From assembly GCA_015680685.1 (NCBI GenBank), contig MNCI01038015.1:372157-436156 (forward strand): 64,000 nt of DNA. The letters run 5' to 3'. A program made the translations under genes and the position numbers. Below, one piece after another: positions 32,482 to 43,690 of the stretch (its first letter is position 1; each line of letters starts with the position of its first letter). A model generated the notes under the pieces. The model was not told where the DNA came from, did no database searches, and worked only from the letters and a program-made list of their open reading frames with translations. This DNA is from Gnetum montanum. Lineage: Eukaryota > Streptophyta > Gnetopsida > Gnetales > Gnetaceae.

Positions 32482-34726
32482 TGTAACGGTCGAAAACGTT
32501 GGTGGCTAGAACACCAAGAGGTTACCGAGCATAGATCCTAACCCTGAATCCATGCAAGGGCCGTGCTAGAGAAAATGGAAATGAGGTGCCCTGAACGGTC
32601 TAGTCGATCAGACAAGAACTTAGGCGGTGTACAATAACCTTTCGCTAACGTTTGTTGTAATATGTCACACTGATATTTAGGCAAAGAAGGCTATAAAGTA
32701 AATGCGTAACAAAGTATATAACTTAAGCAATAAACATAAAATGGAGTAAGCTTAAGTGAGAGAATGCATCACCCCAAGATCGGGGGATTTGATCTTTGTT
32801 TGGTTAAAGAAGATCTACAACAGATGTGTAGTGTGGATGGGCACAACTTGCAATGTAATGATATGGTCACAACCCCTCAACTACTACCAATGGTCTGTTG
32901 ATCGGAGCTGATGAGTCGATGCTTGCTGGGCTAAGAGAGATCCTGGGAGGTACTGTTGCTAGGGTTTTGCTACTTATTAGCCTCCCAATTGCCAGTCTCT
33001 TTGCCAAAGAAAATTGCCAGAAAGCTAAAAAATTCCAAATGCTAATCTTTGAAGCCAACCTCCAAGCCAAAATTCCAAAAGCCAACCCTTTGAACATTGT
33101 TCGTTGGGGTATTTATAGAGCTAGATGTAGGAGAAAGATGTGGTTTGGATGCCACGTGTCCTGGGTCCCACATGGTGCAAACGTGAACATGTCATACTAC
33201 CGTGTGGTGCTACGCTACAATGTCACGCTAGCACGCTATGTTGCAGTGTTACTTTGGACATGAAACTTGCTTGAGCTATAACCATATCGTTCAAACTACA
33301 TGTGCTAGAATCCAGGAAACTACCATGTTTTTACAAAAAATGCAAAGTGCCAAATGCAAAGTGGAGCCTATGCTCTAGGACTACGTCTTCCCTGCTCTTG
33401 TGAGGAGGGTCAAGCGTAGGGACAACTTTGGGAATTAACAAAGCAAAACTACTGATCTTGTCTATCAAAGAGATGTCGAAGTAGAAATGACCATTGTCAA
33501 TGAATTCTAGAAGTTTTGGAGATGTCTTGGGGCATCCACACAAGTGTTACACTACCTACGCTGCCCAGTGTATCAGCATAGCGTAAACACCCACATGCTA
33601 CACTGTGCTACGTTGTATAGCATAGTTGCCAATCTTGAGAGAAATTTTTCTTGAAATTTTTCATAGTAATTGACAACCCTACCTTCCATGTTGAAAGCTC
33701 TTGGGACTTACTGAGTTCGTCCTTGGGACACTTTTGTGCTTTATGTCCTTTCTATGTTATGTAGTGTAGCATAGCGTAGTGGCTAGTGTGACATGAGTCC
33801 TTGCTTGATTTGTAATTCCTTGTCAAGAAATTTGTTTTGGATCCTAGGGGCAAAGTGTTATAGGTAGTCTTGGAGGTCTGAGTGTGACCAAGTGCAATTC
33901 CTTTACTAGGAACCCCTTAGCAGAGGACCTTCATGCGTTTTAACCCTGCTACATTGTTCAACTTGCATTCTGACTTATTTTGTAAATGTTTTGTCGGGGA
34001 ATGTTAGTCATGTCCTGACGTGGTAGTAGAACAAGCATGTTTGATAGTTAAAGCATGTGTTTACTTCACCAAAATAGTCTGAGCGATGCAATTCCATACG
34101 AGCAACCCGCTACATTGTGTTATGCTATGTAGCGTAGCACAACATAGCACCCAAATAAAAATAATTTTTGCCAAAGTTTGCCACATTCTTTTGCATCATG
34201 TTGATTGTGCTTCAAGGATGAACTAGAGCAAGTATCCCAGAGGGCTGAATCACTATCAATATTCATCTTTGGTGCCCGATGAGTCTCCACGTGGCCTGCT
34301 ACGCTATGCAGCATAGCATAGCATAGCAAGTCTTGCAGTTAGAAAATTTGTCGAACTATTTTGCTCATCCTGAATACTTTCAACAGCTCCTATCATGGTC
34401 CCTAGGTAGACCATTAGTCAAGTCTTTTGCCAAGCTAGGAAAGCTAGATGGTGTAGCAAGTTTTCAGCCCGAGAGATAGAAAATTTTTCAGACTGTACAG
34501 TCTACCCCTAGTGCCTCTTTCATGCAAACTGGCCTCCTAGCTAGGTGTTACACTAACTGTGCTGCAAAGGGTGGTAGGCAAGCCCGAAAGTAGCTTGGCA
34601 GGCATTAGGACTTCTAGGGTGCCATGTTGCCTACACGGTCCCACATGACACTGCACTTGCAAAGATCCTTACCCAAATTTTAGGACTATGCTGGCTCATG
34701 AGAATCCCAAAATTTATGGTGTTTCA
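32482..34726 (-). repeat. 5' LTR of the Tat/Ogre element
   Basis: Begins TGTAACGG at 32,482 and ends GTGTTTCA at 34,726, so TGAAACAC...CCGTTACA on its own strand. It is 2,245 bp against 2,352 bp for the other LTR; one palindrome unit near the middle is reduced. TATA box at 33,110-33,117 (minus). Well-formed palindrome at 34,109-34,148. No clear tRNA primer site was recognised in the sequence next to 32,481. Confidence 0.9.
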
Positions 34727-34731
34727 CATTG
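34727..34731. repeat. target site duplication, right (CATTG)
   Basis: Matches 14,684-14,688. The RT reading frame of copy 2 resumes directly to the right, GCACAAGCC on the + strand (GLCN on minus). Confidence 0.75.
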
Positions 34732-35620
34732 CACAAGCCAAACGGCATCTGTTTGTATGCGAATGTTCCCCAAGGATTGGTGAATATAGTCTTGGATTGG
34801 TCTTTTGGGGCTATTTGTATTTGGTTATATTTTCTATATCCACCTAGAAAATTGTAATAGCGATGCCCTGTGATGGTCTCTAAGACTTGGTCAAAAAATG
34901 GCAATGGAAAGTGATCTTTGAATGTTTCCATATTTAGTAGCCTAAAATCTATGCACACCCTCCATTTTCCTTCCTTTTTAGGCATAATAACTAAGGGGCT
35001 AACCCATTCACTATCAGCAATGGGGTATATCAACCCAGCCTTGAGAAGTTGTTCGATTTCTTCCTTAACTACTTACTTCAGCTTAGGGTTCAATCGCTTC
35101 TATGGTTGTCTTCGAGGCTTCATGGAGGGGTCAATGTAAATTCTATGTTGGCATATCCTATGATCTATTCCAATTAATTTGGGATATGACCAAGTGAAGG
35201 CTTCTGACCATTTATTGATTACCTTCAGCAGTTCTTCTTTATGTTGAGGAGTAAGATTAGTGTTGATAATTACCGATTTTCCATTTTTAAGGAACGTGTA
35301 TTCCATATGAGTGGGCAATGATTTTAGCTCAAGGAGCTCCTATTTAAATTTCTTAGGGATTTCCAACTTCCCCCAATTGATATTTTCAAGGTTAAGACTT
35401 GGAAGTTGGTGGTGGACTTTCTCTAATGTGTCTATGCTATCAATGTAAGCACAAGTAAAACCCTTAGTTGGTTCCATGCATATGAGTGAACTACTTTCTT
35501 CATCAATTGTTAGCCACTGGGTGTCTTCCTGTTGTGTGGTTGTTGCATACAGGCATCTTTGTATGTTAATCACTTGTGCACATTGATTGCATGCAGCCAA
35601 TGCTAAAATTTGCACAAACC
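34732..35620 (-). pseudogene. reverse transcriptase, first half, and linker, copy 2
   Basis: Minus reading: CQHRIYIDPSMKPRRQP, then WVSPLVIMPKKEGKWRVCIDF, split here as WVSPLVIMPKK and EGKWRVCIDF, then FKDHFPLPFFDQVLETITG, YYNFLGGYRKYNQIQIAP and FAYKQMPFGLCN, ending at the insertion. The first catalytic Asp (SFLDGYSGY in relatives) is Gly in NFLGGYRKY. The upstream linker (35,100-35,615) has FLKNGKSVIINTNLTPQHK and joins protease. Few stops are present compared with copy 1. Confidence 0.85.
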
Positions 35621-36263
35621 ATGACCTCTACACACAATTACACCCTGTGTCACTGTATGCGATGCATGGAAATTGCTTCTTCTTGATCTTTCTTAGGCAT
35701 GCATAGATCATGCTTAGCCATGCTCTTCCCATTATGATTGGGAAGTCCCCCTTACCATTGTTTACCTGAATCACTAGAAAATTAGCTAGGTACAACCACC
35801 CACAAACAGTGGTAACAATGTCTTCCACCAGTCCCAATGGGACAACGATGGACTGGTTGACCAACTTTAGATGAATGTTGCTCTTTTTCAATAGAGGCAG
35901 GCTTCAGGCCTTGTACATTTCTTGAGAAATCAAGTTGACACTGGAACCTGAATCCAAAATAGCCTTGCACGACACATTTTTAGTGATTTGTAAGTATATT
36001 AGAGGACTCCCAAGATTAGATAATTTCCTAGGAAGATGGCCAACTTTGATCTGATCAGTGACGGCATGTGTTAGCATGAATGTATGCATTGAGTGCGGTG
36101 ATTGGGTTGAAGGGGGCTCCAAAGTTTTGATTGATACTGAGGCATCTAAGGAATCAGCCGCTTGTGATTGCAAGGGCTTGGTTGGACTATTGGTTCTAAA
36201 GAAAAGTATTTTCTTTATGTGGTTGTTGGAACCAACAGTAGGTTGAGGGTTAATAGCCCTCAT
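35621..36263 (-). pseudogene. aspartic protease of Athila-like copy 2
   Basis: CKAILDSGSSVNLISQEMY (about 35,915-35,975) holds an intact Asp-Ser-Gly active site. LVEDIVTTVCGWLY and FPIIMGRAWLSMI follow in the next piece (35,628-35,891). A stop separates the two. It lies between the gag tail and RT as expected. Confidence 0.8.
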
Positions 36264-37962
36264 GACATTATGTTGCTATGGTTGGGTATGGATTTCACCC
36301 TACATAGTTGGAGTATGTGGTAGTGGAGCTATTGGTGGAAGATATGCGGTCAGATGAGAAGGATGATATGCTTGTGGAATATCACCCCTAGAAGAGGGAG
36401 TCCCATAATACGCATTGACTTGGTAGTGAGGTTGAGGAGTGATGTGACCAGTAGAATCACATGGGGAGATTGGCTATTACACATAATATCCATATTGGTT
36501 AGGTTGCTGGTAAGGATACTGTTGCCTTGGTGGTGGCATTCCCCATGATTGTGGGTGCTACCACTATTGATATTGCTCAATCGGTTGTGGTGGAGTTCCA
36601 TTGGGATAATATGTTAAGAATTGGTGAAACTACCTTCGGTTGCCTTGAGGATAAGGTAACCTTGGATTATCCATAGTAGCATCCAAGGGTTCATGTCCTC
36701 TTTGTTTCTAGCCTTGGATTTTCTTTCATAAGTTAGATACTTAGGAGTACGTTTGGTACTTGTCATTAAATAGTTCTAACATAGTACTCCACCTACGAAT
36801 GGATTCCAGTTCTAAAGACCGATACCAACTTTCCACCCTTTTAACTAGTGTCCATGGAAATAACTTAAGTTTTTGTCATTCATTCTCTATATTTTGTAAG
36901 GCACACGCATCATGGAATTCTTGTAAGTGATTCTGAGGATTAGTGTTGTATCCCCCTTCAAATTGTGGGATATTGTTGATATCTAATCCCTTGATTCTAC
37001 TATCTTTGTAGTGCCTTGTTGGAATTCTAACAGCCTCAATTATGTCCAACATACTTCAAGTAGCAAGTAGGGGTTCATCGAGATCATCTTGTCCATGACG
37101 TCTATGATGCCTACATTATTTCCTAATCTCCCTTCTTCTATGTCATGACTCTCTAGAGTGCCCTCGTCCCCTTTCCTAGCTATTTCGTCTATGACTTCCA
37201 CTTTGCCTATCTTTATCCCCATGGTCTTTTTTTTATGACCACATCCAAATATTGAAGGAGCGGGTGAAGGAGATGATGAAGGTGAAGAAGAAGCAGAACT
37301 ATCACCATGATAGTGTCTGCTACCTTTTCTTCTGCAGTCTCAACCCCAATCACGATTGTGATTAGAATGTCCACCTTTATCATCTGTTTGTGTTCCTTTT
37401 TCAGACCCTTTGTGCCCATGGGTATCAGAACCTAAAGTTATGAATAGTGGAATGAAGGTTTTGATACACAACCCCTTGGCCAAAGTCAAGGGGAGGAACA
37501 TCATTGTGTGGCTGACTACCTAAGGTAGGTTCACCACCCTCATTTGCTTAAGATGTGTGGGACATCCTAGGACCACTTACCCTTCAAAGACTTATGATGT
37601 CTCTCCTGTTACAAGTCCCTTTGACATTATGCCTCTATGGGATGGTATTTGCTTAAGTCATGGTCTTGCACAACATATTCTACATGTAAGTGCAACATGC
37701 TAATTCATGTGAGAGCACGAAGAAGCATGCTCGAGACTAAACAATTAGGAGGTAACACTATGTTACCTTCTAAGTCTCGCCAATGCAGTTGTTCATCTTG
37801 ATAAAGGATAAAGGTGAAGTCTGTTATATACTCATCAGGATGAATATATACCACTCGAACTTGTTGAGGGACTGGCAGATCAATGTCATGTGTATTACGT
37901 CACCGACTGTTTCTTGTTTCAGACCTAGGTGGTGAGGCACTTTCATATGAAAAAGAAGACAT
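36264..37962 (-). pseudogene. gag of Athila-like copy 2 (decayed)
   Basis: A start at 37,962 gives MSSFSYESASPPRSETRNSR and, further on, DEYITDFTFILYQDEQLHW, broken by stops. A basic, Arg/His/Asp-rich segment follows (about 37,420-37,060). The capsid core at about 37,030-36,720 contains FEGGYNTNPQNHLQEFHDAC, KLKLFPWTLVKRVESWYRSL and STMLELFNDKY, the usual plant gag_retrotransposon blocks. The tail (36,600-36,270) is rich in Pro, Gln and Tyr (QQYPYQQPNQYGYY). Confidence 0.75.
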
Positions 37963-38079
37963 ACTTGTCTATTCAGTGTGCAATGTATTCTTGTTTATTA
38001 TTTTCTCAACCAATCCTAAGGGTTCATTCCAATGATGTGAATGATTTCCTATGTTCTAGTTAGCGCACAAACAACTAAG

Positions 38080-38097
38080 TCCCTGGCAACGGTGCCA
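38080..38097 (-). other. primer-binding site, tRNA-Asp type
   Basis: The minus strand reads TGGCACCGTTGCCAGGGA one base inside the 5' LTR. It closely resembles the TGGCGCCGTTGCCGGGGA site complementary to plant tRNA-Asp, which Athila elements use. Two C-to-T or G-to-A changes are present. Confidence 0.85.
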
Positions 38098-38098
38098 A

Positions 38099-39185
38099 TG
38101 ATGAGCAGCAAGGTACCCCTATGCTCAACCATATGAATACGAGCATTTCACGCATGATCCAGTTGAATTCCAAGGACTAAGTTCTTATGCACCCTTATGG
38201 AACAAGGATGGGTTGGTTGATTATTGTCTTCCCAAGCTTACTTGTATGTCATGATTGTATGGTTAAGCTAGCTTGAGGCATATGATTTTTATAGCTTTTA
38301 TGTTTTTATGTCCTATGCTAGTAAGGGAGGAGAGAGAGATAACTAAGTGACTAATTTAACTTAACTATTGATTAACTAGGATTTAACTAATCCTAACACC
38401 AGTATCCATTCTCACTTGCCATACACATCCTAAACCAGTGCAACACTACTAGGATTACCAAATGCTAATCATTACTAGGTTACCAAGTGTTACACGCATG
38501 CTCGAAGTGATCGTATTGAGTGTATTTAATGATTTGCTTAATTGATCAAAATGAATTGCTATGTTAATGACAAAAATGTAAAGTGCATAAAATAAAATAA
38601 ATGCATAAGAAAATAAAATAAAATAAATGTGTAAGAAAATAAATCTCAAGTGCTGCAAGGATGAATCAAAGAGCTTGTCTTTATTGCCGTACACAAGGTG
38701 TGCTCTGGTACACAATGCTCAAATAAAGATCCATCCACACTTTGACCTCCTATTGCAAGCACTTGGAAAATATTCTAACCTTCAAACAGACTACAAGAGT
38801 TTTGCTACTTAACTGCTACAAGACTTCTTTCCAATTGTGCACTTGGGCACTATATTTATAGACTTGGGGAGCAACTACTCTAATAATTAGAGTAACTGCT
38901 CTAATAATTAGAATAACCACTCTAATTATTAGAGTAACCACTCCAATAATAACTGCTCTAATAATTAAAGTAACTACTCCAATAATAACCACTCTAATTA
39001 TTAGAGTAACTGCTCTAATAATTAAAGTAACTGCTCTAATGATACCCACTCTAATTATTAGAGTAAACACTCCAATAATAACCACTCTGATAATTAAAGT
39101 AATCACTCCAATAATAACCACTCTAATTATTAGAGTAACTACTCCAATAATAACAACTCTAATAATTAGAGTAACTACTTCATCT
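38099..39185 (-). repeat. 5' LTR of Athila-like copy 2
   Basis: Starts TGATGAGC next to the primer site and ends CTTCATCT (CA end mutated to CT on +). 1,087 bp against 1,012 bp for the 3' LTR; the size difference lies mostly in the palindrome array (38,876-39,178) and a short segment near 38,740. TATA box TATAAATATA at 38,851-38,860 on minus, directly downstream of the array. Confidence 0.9.
38851..39178 (-). promoter_or_regulatory. U3 palindrome array and TATA box, 5' LTR of copy 2
   Basis: About 14 CTCTAATTATTAGAG or CTCTAATAATTA-AG units joined by TAACTACTCCAATAATAACC. The TATA box TATAAATATAGTGCCC follows on the minus strand. The 166-codon ORF 38,816-39,316 is a reading of this array and is not a gene. 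Confidence 0.7.
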
Positions 39186-39190
39186 GGAGC
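39186..39190. repeat. target site duplication, right (GGAGC)
   Basis: Pairs with GGAGT at 9,442-9,446. Confidence 0.65.
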
Positions 39191-39385
39191 CCAACAACTA
39201 GAGTAATAAACATAAGTAGCTTGAAGCATTTTCGTAACAACCAAAACTTTGCTAACAAGTATGAGCTTCTTTCTCCAATATGGATAAAGGGAATTATGAA
39301 TAAGTAAACATGACAAGCATTAAAGAATTGCTTTAACAATGCCTTTATGAATCTATTAGTCTTTAGAAATGTTATGAAAATATAC

Positions 39386-40020
39386 CTAAGATCCATAAAA
39401 TTCTTGAGAATCATATAAAATATAAAGGATGAGGGTAAATAAGTTTAAATTAAAAACACTGTAGAAATTAAAAATGAACTTAAATATAAAACCAAAATAA
39501 AATAGTCACTAATTTATGTGATTTTTCAACTTGGATAGCACATACTTAGAGGATAGGTACCTACACATATTTGGACATGTTGATCTAAACTATGATTTTA
39601 AGGATACCATATCCTTTACAAGACTTTTATACAATGTGAAATTCATCTTGATGACACATCCACAAACTGGAAAATTAAGAACTGGAGAATTCTTAATTAA
39701 TGATACAACTTACGTAAGATCTATAAAATTCTTGAGAATCATAGAACATAATGGTTGCTGGGAAGATAAAGAAGGGTAAATAAGTTAAAGTTAAAAACAC
39801 AATAGAATTAAAAATGAACTCAAATATAAAGCTGAAATGGAACAAACTCACTAATCTAGGTGGTTTCCCAACTTAGTTAATCCCTACTTAGAGGGTAGGT
39901 ACCTACACATCTCTAGACATATTTCTCTAAATTATGGTTTCAAGGCTTTTATATAATATGGGGTTTACCTTGGTGACATACTCACTAATCTTGGAATCAG
40001 AAACCATAGAATTCTTGCAA
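39386..40020. repeat. tandem duplication, two units of about 328 bp
   Basis: AAGATCCATAAAATTCTTGA at 39,389 recurs at 39,717. Shared landmarks follow in order: GGGTAAATAAGTT, AAAAATGAACT, AGGGTAGGTACCTACACAT-like and TGGAATCAGAA/CTGGAAAATTA. The 82-codon ORF 39,531-39,779 spans the joint and has no known motif. The rest of 39,191-40,847 is AT-rich with no gene seen. Confidence 0.7.
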
Positions 40021-40542
40021 GAACCCATGACATAACTTAGCTCTCAAGCAAAAACCAATATGGAATTTGTCATAATTCAATCATCACTAATCTATAGGTT
40101 ATAGCTGTGAATTTCCTTAAAATTTCACTAAGAAATTTTACATGAAAAACCTTTTATGTTATTCCTTCCTTTGTGTAAAACTAATGGATCCAAAACATAT
40201 ACAACTTGGAATTCATAAACAAAGGACTATAACAAATAAAGTAATGAAGCCCTAGTTCCAATAAAAGTATAAAAATAAATAGAATTTGTTGATCCTTAGA
40301 ATGCATGCAGTTGGAGATGAATTAGTTAAAGCATAGCTAAAGTTAATTCTAGAAGAAAAATCATAAAGTCATAGAGCATAGAGATGGAGCATGGAATACT
40401 ACATTCAAAGTGCAAGACCTATTGAAGAGTGTTGATATTAATGAATGGAAATTAAGGGCTTTAAAGTCAATCTCTATCTTGGATTTCTAATGCTGAAATG
40501 AAAAGAAATTTAGATATTTATCTAGTTTGAAAAATTATCATT

Positions 40543-40574
40543 CAATGGTTATATATACATATATATAACCATTG
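40543..40574. repeat. 32-bp near-perfect palindrome
   Basis: CAATGGTTATATAT and its complement ATATATAACCATTG meet around a CAT centre. No flanking duplication or coding capacity was seen. Confidence 0.75.
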
Positions 40575-40847
40575 CACAAACATCTTTCTCATCAAATATG
40601 TCTTTGGCATAGACATCTTTAGCTTCAAAGACTTCTTTAACTTATTAGCTATCTTTTAACCATGACACCTTTAACCTCAAAGATGTCTTCTATTAACATT
40701 CTTGAATTCTAATTAGAAAATGTCCAACTAATAGATGAATCCTACATAAACACTATCATTCATGAATTCCACCAAGTACACAAAATACATCTTTGTCTCT
40801 GCTGACATCCTTATCAACATTTGGTTAGATTTATCTAAAAGGTACTA

Positions 40848-42297
40848 TTGGTTCTAACATGCACTTTTGAAAATTGTACTCAAGTCATTTTACTTGTCCA
40901 TGTTTTGGATTATAAACAAGATAAAGAAATAAATTCAATAAGCCCAAATTCAAGGTAATAGAAGGTCATATTTACATATGGAAATGTAGCAAAATCAAAT
41001 AAGCAAAGTGTCAAAAATCAAAGAGAAGAGAAATTACCTCTTTGTAAAATAGGAATGAAAGCCATGTAAATTTTATTTGCATCTTTATGCCACATAATAT
41101 AAAATAGAAAATTCCATCATTTTTTTTTGTTTTAGAAAAAGATTGATGAGGAGATGTAATTAGAGAATGGTCCTAAATCTCTCATGTCTCTTCAATTTTC
41201 AACCCTTCTTTTCATAAAATAGCTTTGTCCCATCACATTCTACTATGGCCATATCATTTGGTTATAAATATGTGGGTAAATCATGAATGTAAGTGATGCC
41301 ATTCAAGACAAGTGAATGTTGAAGATAGAAGATGAAAACTATTATGAATTTTTTATTATTCTTATCATCATTTCATTATTGTTAATAGTTAATCAATACT
41401 TTATCAGTTATTATTATTTCATCAATTTAGCAATATCTCCTCCATCACATTTATTCCTTATCCAATAGCTATCAACACTTATCAATAATTCTGTCTATAG
41501 TTGTCAATTTTTCACATCCTCAAGTTATCATCATCAACATTTCCATCAAACTATTTTCATCAATTTCATCATAGATATGGTCTAGTAGAAAATTTAAAAG
41601 TTCTAAAGTCATTGAAGTAGTATCCATCAATTTCCCCACAAAATTTAGTTCATTTAGTTCAATTCAACATACCGAATTGTTCAAAAGTTTAAGGAAACTC
41701 TAACAAACCAAGTTTCATTCAAATCTAACTTTAGAATCTCAAGATTTTCACAACTATTAGTTTGACCATGACTTGTGATCAAGTTGTAATATTGCAAGTT
41801 TTTTAGACCAAGAGTTTACAATGATTTGTGGTATTCCAAAATCTAGAACTTTCATATATCACAACCCATGTTTCACTTGTGGTAATGTACCATAACCTTA
41901 CCATAACTCATGCTCAACTTGTGGTCAAATCACGATATTAACAATAACTTGTGATCACCTTGTGGTTGATAAAAATTACAAGTATGACATATGGTTTCCT
42001 CATGGTTCATTATCCTTAGCAAAGAAAATTCCCCATGACTTTTGATATTCAAAAAATTCAAATTTTCAATCTATTGCATATACCCACAACTTATGGTATC
42101 CTCAATTATTAAATCTTATTATTTTTAATAGATCAACACTCATGGTAGAGCATCAAAACCCATGGTGAGTTGGTTGTAAAAGACTCATGTTGCAATACCA
42201 CAACTCATGATAAATCAAAATTTTAGAATTTTTATTAGTTTTTAGTAGTTTTTCAAATTTTCATTATAAGGATTCATCCCCCCAAAAAACCCAATTA
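40848..42297 (+). repeat. 5' LTR of the copia-like element
   Basis: Begins near TTGGTTCTAACATGCAC and ends just before the primer site. It shares order of landmarks with 43,691-45,141: AATAGAAGG-CATATTTACATATG, AAGCCATGTAAATT, ATGCCACATAA, CAAGATTTTCACAACTATTAG. Repeats of the type CATGACTTGTGGTCAA-CTTGTGGT fill about 41,760-42,220. Confidence 0.7.
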
Positions 42298-42309
42298 TTG
42301 GTATCAAAG

Positions 42310-43690
42310 TAAAGGTTAAAGCCATAGGGGATTCAAACAGGAACTTTGCAAATTATGGCATTAGTTATGATAGTACACAAAATTTCAAATTATGGCAAGG
42401 AATCACAACATTGTTATTGGAGCTTAATGATGTCTAGGACATTATGGATAGTGGTAGTGAAACACCAAAAAAATTAAACAAGAATTTGAAAAATAAATTT
42501 TAGAAATTCATTAAAGAAGAAGAATTAGAAAAAGACATTATATTTAACTTAGTTTGTGAAAATGTCAAAAATGAAATTTCATATTTGAAGACTAGCAAAA
42601 AAATATGTTAATTCATCAAAGAAAAATATGAAGATAAGAAGGGAAAAAGTATATGTCATAAAAATTAGAAACTTTAAAAGATCAAGAAGGGAAATTTCAA
42701 ACTAAAGAAACCAAAACAAAGCAATTAAGAAAAAAGGAATGAGAGACATCACAAAGAAAAAATTTAGCAAAGAAGCACATGCAAGAAAGATCAAAATAAC
42801 TAAACAAAGAGCACATAAGAAGCAAAGAAAATGAACATGCTCATCAAAGATTGAAGAAAAGCAAGGCCATAAGTCAGAAATTAAAAAGGTATAATACCAA
42901 ACGAAAATGAGAAACAAATTTTTCATATATATTTTCCTCAAATAAGTGGCTACTAGAAATAGGTTGTATTAATCACATGACTATAAGAATTGATGATTTT
43001 ACTAATGTATAATTTAGAAGAGGCCTTGGAAATTTATACTTTGGAGGAAAAAACTTTAAATCCTTGGAGCATGTACAATTAATATTAATTTAAAAGATAG
43101 AAATAATTTTAAAATCAAAAATGTATTTTATGTCTCAAATCTTGAGAAACCCCTTCTATCAGTTAACCAATTGATAAATGATAACTACAAATTAGTATTT
43201 GACAAAAAATCTTGCATCAATTATGATAAAAATAACATGAAATTCAATGTTGAAAAGTTGGCAAATCAAATCTACTACTTAGAATGAACTTTGAAGATAA
43301 AAAATTCAAGAAATAGGAAAAGTCAAAAGGTGATTTTAAAGAATTTAAATGAGATTGAAGAAATAGAATACTTAGATCTATGCCTACAAAATTTTTTTAA
43401 AGAAAAAAAATAAGTTATCACTATCATAAAATTAGAGATTTAAATACATGAACAAAAGAAAGATGTTCACTCACCTCCATTAAATTTCAATAAAGCCAAA
43501 TAAGCTCCAATCACCTTACCAAAGAAATCAAAAGAAGACAAAGAAAACTCAATATAAGAAATAATCATTGAATCTCAAAATCAATAGGCAAGAACACAAA
43601 CAAGAAGATCTATCATTAATAACATTGATCAAGTGTCAAAGACCATTAAAGATTGTCTAAACTCCAAAACAATGACTCTAAAGTACAGAT
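42310..43690 (+). pseudogene. gag and partial protease of the copia-like element
   Basis: Gag: NFKLWQGITTLLLELNDV, then DIMDSGSETPKKLNKNLKNK, FNLVCENVKNEISYLKTSK and FIKEKYEDKKGKS (about 42,390-42,650), the usual copia gag block order. After a Lys-rich part, KWLLEIGCINHMT (about 42,946-42,985) matches the copia protease start WLLDSGCTNHMT with the catalytic Asp-Ser replaced. The frame then runs to about 43,300 and on to a polar segment before the LTR. No integrase or RT remains. Confidence 0.65.

Larger units (their letters stand above)
14687..34726 (-). mobile_element. Tat/Ogre-lineage Ty3/gypsy retrotransposon with antisense cargo gene
   Basis: A 20-kb minus-strand element with 2.2-2.35 kb LTRs. 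Order on its strand: 5' LTR, repeat-rich leader, gag, protease, a 6-kb block holding a gene in the opposite orientation, RT, RNase H, a second RNase H, integrase, repeat array, polypurine tract, 3' LTR. The second, archaeal-type RNase H is a recognised feature of the Tat lineage, and Ogre members have an intron between protease and RT, where the antisense gene sits here. All frames are decayed. It lies within the RT gene of copy 2 with CATTG on both sides. Confidence 0.88.
9447..39185 (-). mobile_element. Athila-like Ty3/gypsy retrotransposon (copy 2), split by a nested Tat/Ogre element
   Basis: On the minus strand the order is 5' LTR (38,099-39,185), tRNA-Asp type primer site, gag, protease, first half of RT, then a 20-kb foreign element, then second half of RT, RNase H, integrase, non-coding region, polypurine tract and 3' LTR (9,447-10,458). 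Without the insert it is about 9.7 kb. Flanks are GGAGT and GGAGC. The two LTRs differ at many positions, mostly transitions, so the insertion is old, and the nested Tat/Ogre insertion is younger than it. The primer site supports the Athila lineage. Confidence 0.9.

Noticed and set aside
37040-37419. Minus ORFs of 60-68 codons within copy 2 gag
   Set aside because: They are shadow frames; the real gag frame is the Arg/His-rich one leading into FEGGYNTNPQNH.
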